Position numbers and translations under genes: made by a program | Notes under the pieces: model-generated | The model's database searches: none | What the model was told of the DNA's origin: nothing | The model's input: the letters and a program-made list of their open reading frames with translations, nothing else | Assembly (NCBI GenBank): GCA_963755195.1 | Contig: CAVWIZ010000004.1 | Location: 434,001 to 498,000 of the forward strand | Length of the DNA stretch: 64,000 bases | Reading direction: 5' to 3' | From: CAVQJU01 sp963755195 | GTDB lineage: Bacteria; Acidobacteriota; Vicinamibacteria; Vicinamibacterales; CAVVIG01 | In this document: piece after piece, positions 62,213 through 64,000 of the stretch | How the letters are laid out: every line of letters starts with the position of its first letter | Position numbering within the stretch: the first letter of the stretch is position 1

Positions 62213-63154
62213 TAGAAGTAGCCTTCACGTTTCTTCAACTCCATCGAGCCGTCCTGGTCGTGGTCGATGATGCGCAGCTGACGTTCGGAATGCTTCGTGA
62301 CGACCAGCTCGTCGATGATCTTGGCCACGGTGTCGGCGTCCGATCGGATCGCGCCGGTGCAGGGCGAGCAGCCGAGCGACCGCATGCGGCACTTGATCAT
62401 CTGCGTGGATTCACCGGGCAGGAGCGGCACGAACGGCTGCTCCTTCATGATGAGCGAGTTGCCGCGGACGATCACCTCGCGCTCTTTCGCGAAGTAGAGC
62501 GGGACGATCGGAATGTTCTCGGCGTGGATGTATTGCCAGACGTCGAGCTCGGTCCAGTTCGAGAGCGGGAACACGCGGATGCTCTCGCCGGTGCGGATGC
62601 GGCTGTTGAGGAGCGTCCAGAGCTCGGGCCGCTGGTGCTTCGGGTCCCACTGGCCCTTCGCGTCGCGCAGCGAAAAGATCCGCTCCTTCGCGCGCGAGCG
62701 TTCCTCGTCGCGCCGCGCGCCGCCGAACGCGGCGTCGAAGTTGCCCGCTTCGAGGGCGTCGAGGAGCGATTTCGTCTTGAGCAGTCCGCAGCATCGCTGC
62801 GTGCCGACGAGGAAGGGCTGGGTGCCGTCCGTGATCGCCTCTTCGTTGGTGTGCACGATCAGCCGGACGCCGATTTCCTTGGTGTACCGAGTCGCGAAAC
62901 TCAATCATCTCGCGGAACTTGTACGTCGTGTCCACGTGCAGCAGCGGGAACGGAATCGGACCGGGATGGAACGCCTTCTGCGCCAGCCGCAAGAGGACCG
63001 ACGAGTCCTTGCCGATCGAATAGAGCATCACCGGCCGCTCGAACTCGGCCACCACCTCGCGCATGATGTGAATGCTCTCCGCTTCGAGCGCCTTCAAATG
63101 ATCGAGGCGGGGGCTCGGAACGCTTGAGCGTTGAAACGCAACCAGAGCTGACAT
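62212..63154 (-). CDS. cysD: Sulfate adenylyltransferase, small subunit (one frameshift)
   Basis: Catalytic subunit of ATP sulfurylase, about 313 residues. It shows LDHLKALEAESIHIMREVVA, the PP-loop-like MLYSIGKDSSVLLRLAQKAF, FPLLHVDTTYKFREMIEFRD, then after a frame change near 62893 IGVRLIVHTNEEA, FDAAFGGARRDEERSRAKER, RVFPLSNWTELDVWQYIHAE and CRMRSLGCSPCTGAI. Start MSALVAFQRSS at 63154 has GGAG at 8 bases. The terminator of the upstream cysteine-rich leader ends about 12 bases before this start, so translation depends on read-through. Confidence 0.93.
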
Positions 63155-63166
63155 CGGACGCACTCC

Positions 63167-63203
63167 AAAAAAGAAAAAGCCCGGGAGATGATCCCGGGCT
63201 TTT
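63167..63203 (-). terminator. Intrinsic terminator/attenuator upstream of cysD
   Basis: On the minus strand AAAAGCCCGGGA (63203-63192), a 5-base loop and TCCCGGGCTTTT (63186-63175) form a 12-bp perfect hairpin, followed by TCTTTTTT. It ends about 12 bases before the cysD start and 64 bases after the leader ORF. Premature termination here would silence the whole cys operon. Confidence 0.9.
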
Positions 63204-63225
63204 GATCTGCGATTCGCTGTGGTGG

Positions 63226-63360
63226 AACGGGTTATCTGTCAGAGACGACCAGAGCCACTACCAAGATCAGCACGCGCGGGAACGCTGCGGACCACCATGG
63301 GTCCTCGTACAGACGCAACAACACGCGCAGGCCGCACTCCGAACTGCCATATAACCCGTT
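63226..63360 (-). repeat. 10-bp inverted repeat enclosing the cysteine-rich leader ORF
   Basis: AACGGGTTAT is found at 63226-63235 on the plus strand and again on the minus strand at 63360-63351. In the leader RNA these arms could pair around the leader ORF if transcription starts early enough; the upstream arm directly precedes the leader ATG. They may form part of the antiterminator logic or be a DNA operator. Confidence 0.6.
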
Positions 63361-64000
63361 CATTATGCTCAGGTTGTCCGAGCCAAGTCAAATGTGGCGT
63401 GGGGACGAGAAGAACCGGTAGAGCAGTCACCACGTCGATGGCCATGACCACGAGCAGGAACAGATAGGCGGCCGGGCCCTCCACGATCTTGAGGTCGCGC
63501 AAGACGGTCGAGACGCCAAACCCCACCACCCAGGCGTCGAAGCTCATGCAGAGGCGGCGGAATGTTTCCACCTTCATCTGGCGAATCAGCCACGCGCCGA
63601 TCGGCACGCCGATGAGCAACGCTCGGCAGGATCTGCGGGATCAGCGCGAGCGACTGCGTTGTGATCAGCCCGGCCGTGAAGTAGGCGATCGCCGTAAACG
63701 TGGATTCGGCCAGGCGGATGAAGCCGAGCGCCGCGCGGAACTCGCGCTTGGCCAGCCCCTGGTTGTTGAGCATCACGGCCAGCGGCGGGCCCGAGATCGT
63801 CGTCACCGAGTAGAGCACGCCGATGCTCAAGCCGAACGGCAGGCCGACCGACCGCTCGGCGCGGATCGGCCGGCGGTAACCGGCCGCCTGCAGCAGGATG
63901 AGCGGCAGCAGCACGATGTAGGTCCACAGCTTCAGCCACGCCGGGCTGACCCGCGATACGATGAGCGTGCCCACGATGACGCCGGGCACCAGGCCGATGA
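63239..64000 (-). CDS. TauE/SafE-type sulfite/anion exporter family protein (partial, one frameshift)
   Basis: Membrane transporter whose start lies beyond the right edge. Hydrophobic segments read VPGVIVGTLIVSRVSPAWLK, YIVLLPLILLQAAG, LPFGLSIGVLYSVTTISGPP (with the conserved GxxP-type motif), FTAIAYFTAGLITTQSLALI, and after a frame change near 63615 LIGVPIGAWLIRQM and AYLFLLVVMAIDVVTALPVL. The last helix ends near 63415. The open frame then continues to 63239 across the cys promoter and leader, which looks non-coding for this protein; another base slip would end it at 63369. Position upstream of cysDNH suggests a sulfur-compound role. Confidence 0.75.
63267..63350 (-). CDS. Cysteine-rich leader peptide (27 codons), putative attenuator of cysDNH
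   Basis: ATG 63350 opens a 27-codon ORF whose product starts MAVRSAACACCCVCTRTHGG and ends with Cys; six of 27 residues are Cys, five of them within seven codons (CACCCVC). The start lies about 11 bases after a good -10 box, so the mRNA would be leaderless or nearly so. A strong intrinsic terminator follows. Ribosome stalling at Cys codons when cysteinyl-tRNA is scarce should affect downstream folding and permit read-through into cysD. Leaderless poly-cysteine sORFs with this role are known in mycobacteria. The ORF also lies antiphase to the extended TauE frame, so chance must be excluded by conservation. Confidence 0.75.
   Translation of the reverse strand: MAVRSAACACCCVCTRTHGGPQRSRAC
63362..63391 (-). 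promoter_or_regulatory. Promoter of the cys leader/operon
   Basis: Minus-strand TTGACT (63391-63386) and CATAAT (63367-63362) are separated by 18 bases. Expected transcription starts near 63355, only a few bases before the leader ATG at 63350. The promoter overlaps the 3' end of the TauE-like gene. Confidence 0.75.

Noticed and set aside
63155..63360. SAM or other known riboswitch upstream of cysD
   Set aside because: I could not recognise SAM-I or SAM-II core motifs; the Cys-rich ORF plus terminator explains the leader better.
1..64000. Insertion sequences, prophage or plasmid functions
   Set aside because: No transposase, integrase, phage structural or replication-initiator motifs were seen in any frame.

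Overview
High-GC chromosomal DNA, almost certainly from an uncultured Acidobacteriota close to Vicinamibacteria. The case rests on one intact and two broken TIGR03435-family genes, a TIGR02999-type ECF sigma factor paired with a receptor-like Ser/Thr kinase, a DUF6152 gene, many periplasmic PQQ beta-propeller dehydrogenases, a tannase/feruloyl esterase, and a BlaI/BlaR1 pair whose sensor ends in carboxypeptidase-regulatory and TonB-like domains. I saw no transposase, phage or CRISPR genes.

Layout. 0-4.5 kb: a caspase-like peptidase, a divergent gene encoding a free-standing copy of a subtilase N-terminal domain, the full subtilase, and a membrane-anchored protein. 4.7-8.6 kb: lipoprotein, ECF sigma factor and Ser/Thr kinase with TPRs. 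8.7-10.7 kb: LysR regulator divergent from a monooxygenase-like gene and a methyltransferase. 12-14.5 kb: groES-groEL and a cold-shock-like gene. 14.8-16.1 kb: OprP-like porin; then tRNA-Arg(TCT) and gene debris. 16.9-21 kb: end of an exopolysaccharide locus (BY-kinase, O-antigen ligase). 22-31.4 kb: a minus-strand run for periplasmic oxidation (DUF6152, unknown protein, feruloyl esterase-like, cytochrome, PQQ alcohol dehydrogenase, 2Fe-2S and molybdopterin subunits). 31.5-37.3 kb: YaeQ, RecQ, ferredoxin-NADP reductase-like flavoprotein, ABC-F ATPase, cupredoxin. 37.5-40.7 kb: BlaI/BlaR1 and a TIGR03435 protein. 40.7-48 kb: two tandem PQQ dehydrogenases, an ankyrin/toroid protein, an NHL propeller. 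48.2-50.2 kb: LytS/LytTR two-component pair. 50.4-56.6 kb: small zincin, amidase, second sigma/kinase pair, outer-membrane-like protein, STAS protein. 56.8-60.2 kb: haem-PQQ dehydrogenase, TlpA-like thioredoxin, small genes. 60.2-64 kb: cysD-cysN-cysH for sulfate assimilation next to a TauE/SafE transporter.

The most striking regulatory structure is upstream of cysD: a good promoter, a nearly leaderless 27-codon ORF containing the run CACCCVC, and a strong intrinsic terminator ending just before the cysD ribosome binding site. This is what a cysteine-responsive attenuator should look like.

A second theme is short-word repeat islands (7-9 bp words, or 22/25-bp tandem units) that mostly sit 0-30 bp after stop codons; several put G-quadruplex-type repeats on the sense strand.

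Caution: many genes, including single-copy housekeeping genes such as groEL and cysD, are split by single-base frameshifts, while about 21 kb in the middle (21-42.6 kb) has none. Most frameshifts are therefore best read as base-calling errors in poorly covered stretches. Coordinates of such genes are given for the whole reconstructed gene.
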